NCBI GenBank assembly: GCA_017550445.1 | Contig: JAFZOV010000046.1 | Coordinates: 1 to 64,000 of the forward strand | Source: Fibrobacter sp. | Lineage (GTDB): Bacteria > Fibrobacterota > Fibrobacteria > Fibrobacterales > Fibrobacteraceae | Direction: 5' to 3' | DNA: 64,000 nucleotides | Shown here: piece by piece, positions 33,071 through 42,077 of the stretch | Layout: every line of letters begins with the position of its first letter | Numbering within the stretch: position 1 is the first letter of the stretch | Notes under the pieces: generated by a model | Databases searched by the model: none | Seen by the model: only the letters and a program-made list of their open reading frames with translations | What the model was told of the DNA's origin: nothing | Translations under genes and position numbers: made by a program

Positions 33071-34270
33071 ATGCGAAATAGCTTGAACAAGCTTGTTCTT
33101 GTGCTTACTGCCTTATTGGCAACAAGCATTCTTACAAGTTGCTCCGACGATGAACAAGACTTTTACACCTTGAAGGTGGGACACCCCAGCGACATTAGCG
33201 AAGCGACATTCAAGGACCTGAAATGCAACAATTCCCTCGAAGGGGAATATGTCTACATCATCGAGACAGAGCAAATCTTCGAATGCGACAACAGGGAATG
33301 GGTCGAACTGTTCGTGTCATCGTCTTCCGAAAAATCTTCGAGCAGTTCCGATTTTGACGAAGATGAAGAAAGCTCTTCTAGCGAAGAACCAGACATCATC
33401 TCGGTTCCGTCCAGCAGTTCCTACGAAGTCGAAGAAGAGAGCTCCTCTAGCGAAGAAATCATCGAGGAAAGTTCCTCCAGCGAAGAAACGGAAGAATCAT
33501 CTTCTAGTGAAGAAGATGTGGAAGAAAGCTCTTCTAGTGAAGAAGTTGTTTCGAGTAGTTCCGAATTCACCTTCACTACAAAAGTCAAGCCCTGCCGAAA
33601 TGCCGAAATCGACACCTGCCAATACGGAATCCTCGAAGACGAACGTGACGGACAAACCTACAAGACCGTCGTCATTGGCGAACAGACTTGGATGGCACAG
33701 AACCTGAACTACGATATAGAAGACAACCGTCGGCAATCCTGTTACAAAGACGAGCCCGACTTCTGTTTACGCTTTGGAAAACTCTACTCCTGGCCTGGCG
33801 TCATGGATTACGACAAGAACCGCTGCCAAGATGCGGCAAGTTGTTCATTGGCAAGCAATCAGGGAATATGCCCAAGCGGGTGGCATGTTCCCACAAGAAG
33901 CGAATGGGACACCCTCTGGAACAATGTGGGATTCACTCCCGAAAATCTAGAGAAGGGCGACGAATACGGTCGCACAGCCGTACGCGGGTTAATATCCGAC
34001 ACATCTTATATAACATGGGACCGCTCCGGCGAAAGCGATTTCTTTGGATTCTCGGCAACGCGTCATGGTTACAAGACCGATGTAGGCGACTATGTATGGA
34101 TGGATAATATCGTTGCCGCATATTGGACTTCATCAGAAGTATATAGTTCCGTTTCCAAAGCTTATGTGGCAGGCACATTTTTAATACAAAATGTCTTTAA
34201 TGATTACGCAAAGGTCGGTCAATTCGCAGTCCGTTGCGTAAAGGACACTGAGGAGAATAAAGATGAATAA
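33071..34270 (+). CDS. FISUMP-domain lipoprotein 1
   Basis: A 399-residue lipoprotein (lipobox ending LTSC, Cys ~24). After it come a short module with GEYVYIIETEQIFECDNREWVEL, a long Ser/Glu/Asp linker (residues ~88-175) built of ESSSSEE-like repeats, and a FISUMP domain beginning DERDGQTYKTVVIGEQTWMAQNLNY and ending FAVRCVKD with CPSGWHVPTRSEWDTLW inside. FISUMP proteins are a paralogous family typical of Fibrobacter, with no settled biochemistry. The start is set by the lipoprotein signal and by AGGA before it. The end overlaps the next FISUMP gene by 8 bases (ATGAATAA). Confidence 0.85.
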   Translation: MRNSLNKLVLVLTALLATSILTSCSDDEQDFYTLKVGHPSDISEATFKDLKCNNSLEGEYVYIIETEQIFECDNREWVELFVSSSSEKSSSSSDFDEDEESSSSEEPDIISVPSSSSYEVEEESSSSEEIIEESSSSEETEESSSSEEDVEESSSSEEVVSSSSEFTFTTKVKPCRNAEIDTCQYGILEDERDGQTYKTVVIGEQTWMAQNLNYDIEDNRRQSCYKDEPDFCLRFGKLYSWPGVMDYDKNRCQDAASCSLASNQGICPSGWHVPTRSEWDTLWNNVGFTPENLEKGDEYGRTAVRGLISDTSYITWDRSGESDFFGFSATRHGYKTDVGDYVWMDNIVAAYWTSSEVYSSVSKAYVAGTFLIQNVFNDYAKVGQFAVRCVKDTEENKDE

Positions 34271-35789
34271 GTATAAAGCAACATTAGCATTCTCCCTATT
34301 GGCCCTTTGCGCCTGTAGCGACGACGAAATCAACATACACCTTACCGAAATTCAATCGGCCAAGGAGCTGCAAGTCATCACCTGCAGCAGCGGCAACAGG
34401 GGCGATTACGTATATGTAAAAGACGAAGATATCGAATACGAATGCGATGGCTACGAATGGGTTGCAAAAGAAGAACCTTCTTCTGACAGCAAGGGAAAAT
34501 CTTCTAGCGGTTCCAACTCCAAGGAGTCCTCCTCGTCGAACAAATCTTCATCAAGTGAATCCAATGACGACTCGTCTTCAAGCGAAAAAAAATCTTCTTC
34601 CAGCAATTATGACTACTATGAAAGAAGCTCCAGTTCATCATCTGTCCCCACCCGCGAAGACTACTTGAACCCGAATGTTTCCTATGGGGAATTCACAGAC
34701 AGCCGAGATGGCCAAACCTACAAGACCGTCGTGATTGGTTACCAGAAATGGATGGCTCAGAACCTGAATTATGAAACCGACTCCTCTTTTTGCCACCGTT
34801 GTGCTAGTGTAGGCCGCTGTTACTCCTGGGAAGACGCCCAAACGGCCTGCCCTGCAGGTTATCACCTGCCCGACTCCACAGAATTAACTGAACTTTTGGA
34901 AATGTCGATGGGTAAGACCTATGCCCGGTCCTATCTGCTATCGAAAGCCGGTTGGGATTTTGCGGACTCATACGGTTTTTCACTGCCAAAGGCTTATACT
35001 TATAGAGATGGCAAATTTGACGGAGAAGAAACTAACGGTGCCACAATCTGGGGAAGCAATTCCAGGATGTACGACAGTGTCACCAACACCGGGCTCACAT
35101 TCTACGTCAGCACAAGCTATGATTACGGTTCAAGAATCAGCTTCACATACGCAAATTATGCATTTCCTGTTCGTTGTCTAAACGATACATTACAGCCATA
35201 CGGCTATCAAGGCGAATACGGCGAGTTTACCGACGAGCGAGACGGAAATGTCTACAAGACCGTCGATATCGGGAACCAAACATGGATGGCCGAAAATTTA
35301 AGATACAAGTTGTCCGAATCGTGGTCCGACAGGGATCCCCAAATAGGTCAAATATATGACTATTGGTACCAAGCTATCGACACTCTTGAAAAGGTCTGCG
35401 CAGTCGGCTACATTTGCGGACTTGCCCCCGACGCTTTCCCAAGACAAGGAATTTGCCCCCAGGGGTGGCACCTTCCCACCAAAGATGAATTCGATACTTT
35501 GGTCAACTTTGTCCTAGAAAATTACGACATCAATAAAGACCTGAGAAGCATCATGGATTGGCCCTATCACCATTACGGGTCCAACATACTGGGTTTCAAC
35601 GCACATCCCGTCTATCAAAGAACCTTCGGAGATGAAAAGCGCAATAATGTTGTCACCTATTGGAGCGCTTCCGAAAAAAACGATGATGAAGCATGGGCGC
35701 TGCGCATCTCTTCAGACACGACAACAATCGTACCTTGGTATAAAAAAGCCAGTTACAGCACATCCATCCGCTGCTTAATGGATAAATAG
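34263..35789 (+). CDS. FISUMP-domain lipoprotein 2 (two FISUMP domains)
   Basis: A 508-residue lipoprotein (lipobox ending LCAC, Cys ~18) with the same N-terminal module (GDYVYVKDEDIEYECDGYEWVAK), a Ser-rich linker (residues ~75-130), and two FISUMP domains in tandem: DSRDGQTYKTVVIGYQKWMAQNLNYE at ~143 and DERDGNVYKTVDIGNQTWMAENLRYK at ~323. The second half contains CPQGWHLPTKDEFDTL and ends TSIRCLMDK. It overlaps the upstream FISUMP gene by 8 bases, so the two lipoproteins are made together. It converges on a third FISUMP gene 26 bases away. Confidence 0.85.
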   Translation: MNKYKATLAFSLLALCACSDDEINIHLTEIQSAKELQVITCSSGNRGDYVYVKDEDIEYECDGYEWVAKEEPSSDSKGKSSSGSNSKESSSSNKSSSSESNDDSSSSEKKSSSSNYDYYERSSSSSSVPTREDYLNPNVSYGEFTDSRDGQTYKTVVIGYQKWMAQNLNYETDSSFCHRCASVGRCYSWEDAQTACPAGYHLPDSTELTELLEMSMGKTYARSYLLSKAGWDFADSYGFSLPKAYTYRDGKFDGEETNGATIWGSNSRMYDSVTNTGLTFYVSTSYDYGSRISFTYANYAFPVRCLNDTLQPYGYQGEYGEFTDERDGNVYKTVDIGNQTWMAENLRYKLSESWSDRDPQIGQIYDYWYQAIDTLEKVCAVGYICGLAPDAFPRQGICPQGWHLPTKDEFDTLVNFVLENYDINKDLRSIMDWPYHHYGSNILGFNAHPVYQRTFGDEKRNNVVTYWSASEKNDDEAWALRISSDTTTIVPWYKKASYSTSIRCLMDK

Positions 35790-35815
35790 CGCCGCTCGCA
35801 AAGGCACGCTAGCTT

Positions 35816-37378
35816 TTATTGCGGAATGTCGTAGGGGGACTTGTAAACATGTTCCCCTTCTTCATCTTTAACACAACGAACAACTTCGAAAGTTTCCATT
35901 CTGACGTAAGCATTTTCATTGAACGCCATCGAGGTTTCGTTATACATCGCATTCGACAAATTTAGAGACCCTGCATAAAAATCATCGAAGGTTTCACTTT
36001 TCCACATGGCTGTGGTATGGTTAGAATCCTTTTTCGCGACACGTCCATCAGTACCCAACCTTGGAACAGTTTGAAATTTCATATTCATACAATCCTTTCC
36101 TATGAAGGAATTGTTCGTAAACGTGCTCCAGTTTTGGCCAACATAGCAAGCATTTACACTGTTTTTGACGCTAGTAATATGACTGGCGTGAGTATAATCA
36201 TCTACCATTCCATGGATTGCATCGGATAACTCCAAAAAATCTCTGTAAGTCGGCAAATGCCAGCCATCCGGACATATCCCCTGAATGGGAGCCTTGATCT
36301 TGAGCGGTTTATTGTTCCAATCCTTTTCAGACACATTTGCAGCCGTGTACCAGTTGTATTGCGGGCCCTGTTTAACAGTATAGGTTCCATACTCCACCGC
36401 AGGAACATCCTTGGTATATCTCAGGTTTTCCTGCATCCAGATATGGTCTCCTATCCCAACCGTTTTGTATTCTTTTCCATCGCGATCATCCACCATTGTT
36501 CCCGTATACTGGTCTTCAAGATACCAGTAATATCCGTGACACACAAAAGAGGAATACTTCTTTTGCACGACAAAATTCTGATGAAAGTCATCACATTTGA
36601 TACCACCAAAGAAAGTCAGCACCGTCGAATAGGATTTTTCAAATGAATAGTATGTCTTATAAGAACCTTTTTGGCATATATAAAAGTTCCGATAGGGATT
36701 CAGGGAATCTTTAAGATCATAAAAGTCATGCGTTCCCCAAGCAGTATCGGCATCCGAAGTACAAGGCTTTCCATATGTGTCATATTCTACTAAAGTCGAA
36801 GGAATCCAACCATTTGCCTTACACTGGTAGTAATAAGTTTTGTCATTATGAGTGAAAACTGTAAAACTGTCAATGACAGTTTCATCGCATTTTTCTTCAA
36901 CTTGTTTGCAATACCAGTCATCGGCACAAACAAAAATGGAAGAACTAGACAACTCCTCCAAAGACGACGAAGAACACTCACCCTCTTCAGAATCCGAGGA
37001 ATCTTCATCTGGATCAGAAGAAGATTTATTCGAAGATGACGATTCATCCTTCGAGGAGCGTGACGAGCTGGATTTTCCGCTAGACTCTTCCGAAGAACTG
37101 TACGATTCGTTTTCGTCGTCGTCAGAGTCACCTATATGCGGCTCATCATATTCTTCATAGACTTCCCATTTTTTCAAGTCACAAATATAAGCAGTGTGTT
37201 CATCCCTGACATAGACAATATCGCCATTATTTTTTTCGGTACATTTTTTCAAATCATCATGACTGTCTACGATTTCAGAAACAGCAGAGCTCGGATAATA
37301 AACAGTCTTTTCATCGCCACAGGCATTCAGCAAAACAAGCAAGCCCAAAGAGAGCGCAGACATCAAATACTTTTTCAT
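35816..37378 (-). CDS. FISUMP-domain lipoprotein 3
   Basis: A 520-residue lipoprotein (lipobox ending LNAC, Cys ~20). The N-terminal module GDIVYVRDEHTAYICDLKKWEVY is followed by an acidic Ser-rich linker (~75-145), a Cys-containing middle region (residues ~150-290, with CDDFHQNFVVQKKYSSFVCHGYYW) not seen in the other three, and one FISUMP domain (DDRDGKEYKTVGIGDHIWMQENLRYT; CPDGWHLPTYRDFLEL; FEVVRCVKDEEGE). Its ATG directly follows the stop of FISUMP gene 4 (TAAATG). The middle region repeats the module logic (Tyr/Trp-Cys pairs), so it may hold additional binding modules. Confidence 0.83.
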   Translation of the reverse strand: MKKYLMSALSLGLLVLLNACGDEKTVYYPSSAVSEIVDSHDDLKKCTEKNNGDIVYVRDEHTAYICDLKKWEVYEEYDEPHIGDSDDDENESYSSSEESSGKSSSSRSSKDESSSSNKSSSDPDEDSSDSEEGECSSSSLEELSSSSIFVCADDWYCKQVEEKCDETVIDSFTVFTHNDKTYYYQCKANGWIPSTLVEYDTYGKPCTSDADTAWGTHDFYDLKDSLNPYRNFYICQKGSYKTYYSFEKSYSTVLTFFGGIKCDDFHQNFVVQKKYSSFVCHGYYWYLEDQYTGTMVDDRDGKEYKTVGIGDHIWMQENLRYTKDVPAVEYGTYTVKQGPQYNWYTAANVSEKDWNNKPLKIKAPIQGICPDGWHLPTYRDFLELSDAIHGMVDDYTHASHITSVKNSVNACYVGQNWSTFTNNSFIGKDCMNMKFQTVPRLGTDGRVAKKDSNHTTAMWKSETFDDFYAGSLNLSNAMYNETSMAFNENAYVRMETFEVVRCVKDEEGEHVYKSPYDIPQ

Positions 37379-38485
37379 TTATTCCTCCCCTACCATGCTC
37401 TGTCGGCGTGCAATTTCATCGGGGTCGTCTTTGATACACCTCACCGGAATCGCTGTTTTTCGCCCTATCGAGGTCAATCGGAAAACTTTATTATAATACT
37501 GGGCGAAATACACCATATTTTGCGACGCCTTGACAAATTCAGTTTCACTCACAAAATGCAAATAGCCCTTAGGATATCCGGCATAATCATTCGAATAACT
37601 AACCTGTCCATTACTATTTAAACTCTGAGAACCGGCTCCAACAAAGTTAAAACCAAAACTAAGGGCATACAAGGTAGGACCAGCCGCCTCCATTCCGCCA
37701 AACAGTTCAATCAGTTTCGCCACGTCGATAGAATCAGGCAAATGCCAACCAACAGGGCACACGCCACGATAGGGATAGCTAAACAGTTCCGGGCAGCCGC
37801 CTTCGCCACTACATTCCTCAGGCTGAATATCCATCATGGCATACCATGTATAATACCTTCCGAATTCTTCGCATGTCGTTGAATCGAACCTAAAACATTC
37901 ATCATCAATTCCATCAAGATCAGGAATATCATAATTCAAATTTTCGGCAAACCATAGTTGGTCTTCAATCTGAATCGTTCTATACAAATAGCCATCACGT
38001 TCATCTACAAATTCACCATAGGAATAATTTTTATTCATACTTCGCCAGCTCTTTCTTTCGGAACTAGAGGACTCTTCCGCAGAAGACGAACTGTATTCTA
38101 CAACCTCTTCTTCGGAACTTGAGCGGGGCTTTACATCATTTCTTTCAGAGCTGGAAGATTCGTAATCGTCATCATCCGAGCTTTCAATATCTTCGTCGGA
38201 ATCAGAAGATTCGTCATCAAAATCGTCGCTGCTGGAAGATGACCGGCTTGAAGACGAGCGGATCTCCTCTATTTCGTTCCACGACTTTCCATCCCAGGAA
38301 TAGAAACAGTCCTCGTTACGGACAAAGATTCGCGTTCCACGGGAATAACCAGATGCATCCAGGTCAGACAAATCCTTGTAAGATTCCACCATGACGGGGT
38401 CAGCGTCATATTCTATATACGTGGTGTCGTCAGAACACGACAGAAACAGCGCCATCAATGCGCCAAGAAACAATACTTTCTTCAT
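37379..38485 (-). CDS. FISUMP-domain lipoprotein 4
   Basis: A 368-residue lipoprotein (lipobox ending FLSC, Cys ~17) with the N-terminal module GTRIFVRNEDCFYSWDGKSWNEI, an Asp/Ser-rich linker (~78-150) and one FISUMP domain (DERDGYLYRTIQIEDQLWFAENLNYD; CPVGWHLPDSIDVAKL; IPVRCIKDD). GAGGAGG lies before the ATG. It follows the LolB-like lipoprotein gene by 18 bases on the same strand and touches FISUMP gene 3 downstream, so it may belong to the operon that starts at purA. Confidence 0.83.
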   Translation of the reverse strand: MKKVLFLGALMALFLSCSDDTTYIEYDADPVMVESYKDLSDLDASGYSRGTRIFVRNEDCFYSWDGKSWNEIEEIRSSSSRSSSSSDDFDDESSDSDEDIESSDDDDYESSSSERNDVKPRSSSEEEVVEYSSSSAEESSSSERKSWRSMNKNYSYGEFVDERDGYLYRTIQIEDQLWFAENLNYDIPDLDGIDDECFRFDSTTCEEFGRYYTWYAMMDIQPEECSGEGGCPELFSYPYRGVCPVGWHLPDSIDVAKLIELFGGMEAAGPTLYALSFGFNFVGAGSQSLNSNGQVSYSNDYAGYPKGYLHFVSETEFVKASQNMVYFAQYYNKVFRLTSIGRKTAIPVRCIKDDPDEIARRQSMVGEE

Positions 38486-38503
38486 TTGTCCTCCTCAACG
38501 TTC

Positions 38504-39289
38504 TTATTCCCCAACCCGCTTAAAGCTCTTGGGAATATTCAAGCGCCAAGTTCCCGAACTGAATGATTTGTTGCGGGCGATTTTCTTAATGCGAATTTCA
38601 AGAAATTTTGCATTGTCCAGCTCAAATTCAATCCTGGACGGAGTTTCTACGCCTTCAAATTCCTTGAAGTCGTAATAGCGAATGACTTCGGTCTTGCCGC
38701 CGCGACCCAAACGCGAAAGCCAGGAAACATGGTCACCTTCTTTAACAAAGTGGAAAAGGCGTCCCATTTTTTCACGGGCATAAACGGCACCTTCGACCTT
38801 CGTCGAATCTTCGGGCGGAGCAACCTCTTCATAACCTTCGGGCAACAGACGGCCATCAAAAATGTCTGCAACCTGGTGGATATGCACCATCGGAAGAGCA
38901 TCAGTATTCAAAAGCCCCACCATGTAGCCCACGCCGTTCATGTAAAGTTTTTCTGTCGGGAATGTCATTTGCCATCCCTCTTCTTGCCATAGGAGAGATG
39001 CCACGCCAATGCCTAATGGGCCTGTAAGTTCCATACGGTAGCGCTTGCCCGGCACCGAGAAAAGAACCGCATCAAATTCCTGCGCTTTTACCTCTTGCGT
39101 CGCCGTATCCTGCTGGAATATCGTAAGCACAAATTTAGCGCGCAAACTGTCGCGAGGAGCTTCGACCAAAACAGTGCTATCGGCAGCAACCGGCTCTACC
39201 ACGGGCTTTTTACCCGCACAACCGAACAGGCCTGCAACAGCAGCTATCAACAGAATTATTTTCACGCAATTTTTCAAAACACTTCCCAA
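38504..39289 (-). CDS. LolB/DUF4292-like lipoprotein
   Basis: A ~260-residue lipoprotein (lipobox LFGC, Cys ~24) with a beta-rich body: LFSVPGKRYRMELTGPLGIGVASLLWQEEGWQMTFPTEKLYMNG resembles the half-barrel of LolB-like and DUF4292 lipoproteins that handle lipids or lipoproteins at the outer membrane. No ATG is available at the N-terminus. Possible starts are the TTG at 39289, a second TTG four codons later (GGAAG 4 bases before it), or a GTG; the true start is uncertain by up to 10 codons. It follows the TPR lipoprotein gene by 28 bases and precedes the FISUMP pair by 18. Confidence 0.7.
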   Translation of the reverse strand: MGSVLKNCVKIILLIAAVAGLFGCAGKKPVVEPVAADSTVLVEAPRDSLRAKFVLTIFQQDTATQEVKAQEFDAVLFSVPGKRYRMELTGPLGIGVASLLWQEEGWQMTFPTEKLYMNGVGYMVGLLNTDALPMVHIHQVADIFDGRLLPEGYEEVAPPEDSTKVEGAVYAREKMGRLFHFVKEGDHVSWLSRLGRGGKTEVIRYYDFKEFEGVETPSRIEFELDNAKFLEIRIKKIARNKSFSSGTWRLNIPKSFKRVGE

Positions 39290-39317
39290 CCACTAATCAC
39301 TGCCTACTGTCTACTAC

Positions 39318-41252
39318 CTACTTTTTCTTAAAGTATTTCTTCACGGCAGGGTGATGCGGCTGCAACTTTTTCAGTTTCTTGTACGCGTCCTTGGCCTCGG
39401 CCTTCATACCCAACGCTTCCTGAATTGCCGCCATATGTTCCCAGTAAACGAAATCTTCATCAAAGTGAGGACTCTTGATCAATTTCATCACCGTGAGGGC
39501 TTCGTTATAAAGTCCCTTGCGGTAAAAGCCCCAAGCTCTCGAATCCAAATAGGCTTCCGAAGGCTGGCCTTCCTTTTCCATCAAAAGGGCCTGGTCCACC
39601 AAGGCAATTCCCTTGTCCAGTTCTGCCGGGCTGCGATTCAAGTCAATCAGCGTATAACCGTAATAATTCAAGACTTCGGCACGGTCAACGGCCGCCTTCT
39701 TGTTGCTCAAGATTTTTTCGAACAGAGCGAAAGCTTCTTCATAGCGTTCCATGCGTTCCAGGTTCATGGCCATCAAAACGCGGACACCCATGTCCATCGT
39801 ATCCCTTGCGGCCAAATCCTTGTAGAATCCGTCGGCACGTTCACGCAAGGCAACCGCCTTTTTAATCCTCGCAGAATCCGCAATGTCCTTCTGCCAAATT
39901 TCCTGGGCTTCTACGCACAGAATTCGGGCATACACGCTACGGAACTGGCGCCTATTGCGTTCAACGTCGCTCTTCATGCGCTGTATAGAGGCAGAATCGG
40001 CAATGCCTTCCATGGGGGTCCACTTGTCCCACACCACAATCACCGAGTCCAGCATCTTGTAGGCTTTGCCGTATTGTCCCGCCGTGCCGTAAGTCAGGGC
40101 AAGGGCGGCCTTGTCGCTACCCAAGGCTACGGAGTCAGCCTTTTCGGCATAGCGCACGGCATCTTTATTCTTCTTTTCTTTAAAGGCAATCGCCGAAAGG
40201 GCGTGGTAAGCATTGGTCGCATAGACCCGCTGGTCCACCAACTGTTCCGCCGCTATTTTTAAGTGAACCTTTGCACTGTCCAGATCACCGAACATATGCT
40301 CATAATGGCCCAAGAAGTTGGCAAGCATAGGCGTGCGCACCTGATCGGTGTAATACTTTTTCTTGAGCATGGCATAAGCGGAATCGCGACTCTTCTCGGC
40401 AAGGGCGCTCATCAGAAGCACAATCATGGATTCATCTTCCGGAGTCGATTCCGTAAGGGTATCCACCACTGCATTCACTTCTTTCAAACGCTGCTGGAAC
40501 ACAAGTCCCTGTACCATCTGCAAAAGCATTTTCTTGTCACCGGTAGCCTCGTGGCCCTTCGCAAAAAGCTCCACTACCGCCGAATCCCTGCCCTGATCCA
40601 AAAGCAGCTTGAGCTGGCGCTGGAAAAGCGTAGGCATGTAATTTACCTGGGGCAGGAGCAAGTCATAGACTCGAGTCAGTTCCTTGCCGTCTTGAACAGC
40701 CTCAAGGAACAGGCTGTAGTCGTACAGCAGCGTCATATCCTGGTAACGGGAAGTATCCAGAGCTGCATTGAAATACTTACGGGCAGAATCGGCACGACCG
40801 TCCTTCACGTACAAGTGGGCAAGCATGCCCAATTGGGAAGCCGTCGGCCGCCCCTTCAGGGTCTGGGCCCGTTGAGCCTGAATCAAGGCCAGGGAATCCG
40901 CGCCCTGGGCCATCATGATTTCGGCAAGTTTAAAGGCCAGGTATCTGCTATTGGGGTCCGATTCCGCAGCATGCTGCCAGAACACATTGGCCAAGGATCT
41001 TTCTCCGCGCAGTTCCATTTCCTGGGCACGAATAAAAGATTCATGGGCAGCATCGATATTCTGGGAAAGCGACAAATCTCCAGTCGCATTCTTGATTGAA
41101 TCCAGTTTTGCGTTCACAGCCATGGCAATCGCGGCAGAGTCTGCAGCCGTCAAAGCGTCCCCCTTTTTAGAGGACGAGGCACACGCCGAAAGCGAAAGCG
41201 ACATCGTCACAAGAGTCGCCGCCATTGCAAGTGAGACAAACAAAAACTTCAT
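39318..41252 (-). CDS. TPR-repeat lipoprotein
   Basis: A 644-residue lipoprotein (lipobox ending LSAC) composed almost wholly of helical repeats. Clear TPR units include LANVFWQHAAESDPNSRYLAFKLAEI near the start, ADSARKYFNAALDTSRYQD, and several at the C-terminus (YEEAFALFEKILSNKKAA; YNEALTVMKLIKSPHF; KAEAKDAYKKLKKLQP). TPR lipoproteins usually act as scaffolds in envelope assembly. The start at 41252 is preferred because AGGA lies 5 bases before it; an in-frame ATG at 41258 abuts the preceding stop. It directly follows the PASTA gene and precedes the LolB-like gene. Confidence 0.8.
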   Translation of the reverse strand: MKFLFVSLAMAATLVTMSLSLSACASSSKKGDALTAADSAAIAMAVNAKLDSIKNATGDLSLSQNIDAAHESFIRAQEMELRGERSLANVFWQHAAESDPNSRYLAFKLAEIMMAQGADSLALIQAQRAQTLKGRPTASQLGMLAHLYVKDGRADSARKYFNAALDTSRYQDMTLLYDYSLFLEAVQDGKELTRVYDLLLPQVNYMPTLFQRQLKLLLDQGRDSAVVELFAKGHEATGDKKMLLQMVQGLVFQQRLKEVNAVVDTLTESTPEDESMIVLLMSALAEKSRDSAYAMLKKKYYTDQVRTPMLANFLGHYEHMFGDLDSAKVHLKIAAEQLVDQRVYATNAYHALSAIAFKEKKNKDAVRYAEKADSVALGSDKAALALTYGTAGQYGKAYKMLDSVIVVWDKWTPMEGIADSASIQRMKSDVERNRRQFRSVYARILCVEAQEIWQKDIADSARIKKAVALRERADGFYKDLAARDTMDMGVRVLMAMNLERMERYEEAFALFEKILSNKKAAVDRAEVLNYYGYTLIDLNRSPAELDKGIALVDQALLMEKEGQPSEAYLDSRAWGFYRKGLYNEALTVMKLIKSPHFDEDFVYWEHMAAIQEALGMKAEAKDAYKKLKKLQPHHPAVKKYFKKK

Positions 41253-41259
41253 GAACATC

Positions 41260-42033
41260 CTAGTCCGCAATCACGAAATCAATCTTGGTATCGGGCGGCA
41301 AGTAATCACCATGTCTAGGAGTAGTTTCAATCACGGTTCCGGGCGCACGGCCTTCGCCGTCTTTTTTACGTTTGATCTTTCCGACCCTAAAGCCGAGCTT
41401 TTCGATTTTTGCGTATACGTTATCGATCTGTTCGCCGGCAAAATCAGGAAGCAAAGTGTTACCCATCGTCACGCCGGCAGAAATCACCACCTTCACCGTA
41501 TCGCCCACGCGAACCTTCTGACCTGCAAAAGGAATAGTGCGAATCACGACACCGCGGGGAATGCTCTGGTGGGCGCCCTTCACAATCGCACCCTGCACAA
41601 GGCCAGCGCGGCTCAAAGAAATCGCCGCCTGTTTCTGGCTCTTGCCGCGAAGATCGGGGATTTCCACTTCGCGAAGCCCCAAGCTCTTGGTAAGCTTTAC
41701 CGTACGGCCAAGCTTTGCTGTGCGTCCGGCAGCGGGCATCTGCACCAGTACCAGACCTTCCGGAATCTGGGCGTTATAACGGCCTTCGGCAAGCCATTCA
41801 TACTTAAAGCCCGCTTCGTCCAAGGCCTTTTCGGCGGCTTCTTGCGTCATGCCTTCCAAATTCGGGACTTCACCCGTAGAGGCAAAATGGCCCGAGAAAA
41901 TCGGCATCACCAGCTTGTCTACAGCAAAAGCGAGTATAATCAAAAGGACGACCCAAATGCCAATCGCCTTTACAACCGGCGCCGCCTTGAGCCACGCTAA
42001 AACTTTATTCAAAATAGACTTTAATTTATTCAT
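41260..42033 (-). CDS. Membrane-anchored PASTA-domain protein without kinase
   Basis: A 257-residue protein with one TM helix (residues ~22-42), then three PASTA domains: VPNLEGMTQEAAEKALDEAGFKYEW, IPDLRGKSQKQAAISLSRAGLVQGAI and LPDFAGEQIDNVYAKIEKLGFRVGKI, each followed by the typical GTV/GLV...PAAG turn. PASTA domains bind cell wall fragments or lipid II and usually sit on Ser/Thr kinases or penicillin-binding proteins, but here there is no catalytic domain. The gene lies between crp and the TPR lipoprotein gene, in an envelope-related operon. Confidence 0.88.
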   Translation of the reverse strand: MNKLKSILNKVLAWLKAAPVVKAIGIWVVLLIILAFAVDKLVMPIFSGHFASTGEVPNLEGMTQEAAEKALDEAGFKYEWLAEGRYNAQIPEGLVLVQMPAAGRTAKLGRTVKLTKSLGLREVEIPDLRGKSQKQAAISLSRAGLVQGAIVKGAHQSIPRGVVIRTIPFAGQKVRVGDTVKVVISAGVTMGNTLLPDFAGEQIDNVYAKIEKLGFRVGKIKRKKDGEGRAPGTVIETTPRHGDYLPPDTKIDFVIAD

Positions 42034-42039
42034 AAAACT

Positions 42040-42074
42040 CCGAATTCTGAATTCCGAATTCTGAATTCCGAATT
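42040..42074. repeat. 14-bp tandem repeat CCGAATTCTGAATT (about 2.5 copies)
   Basis: Two perfect copies (42040-42053 and 42054-42067) and a partial third lie in the 44-base gap between crp and the PASTA gene. The unit is itself nearly palindromic (GAATTCTGAATTC). Confidence 0.85.
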
Positions 42075-42077
42075 TCC

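Noticed and set aside
33308..33560. A CRISPR-like array
   Set aside because: The repeats are in frame and code for a Ser/Glu linker; there are no spacers and no cas genes nearby.
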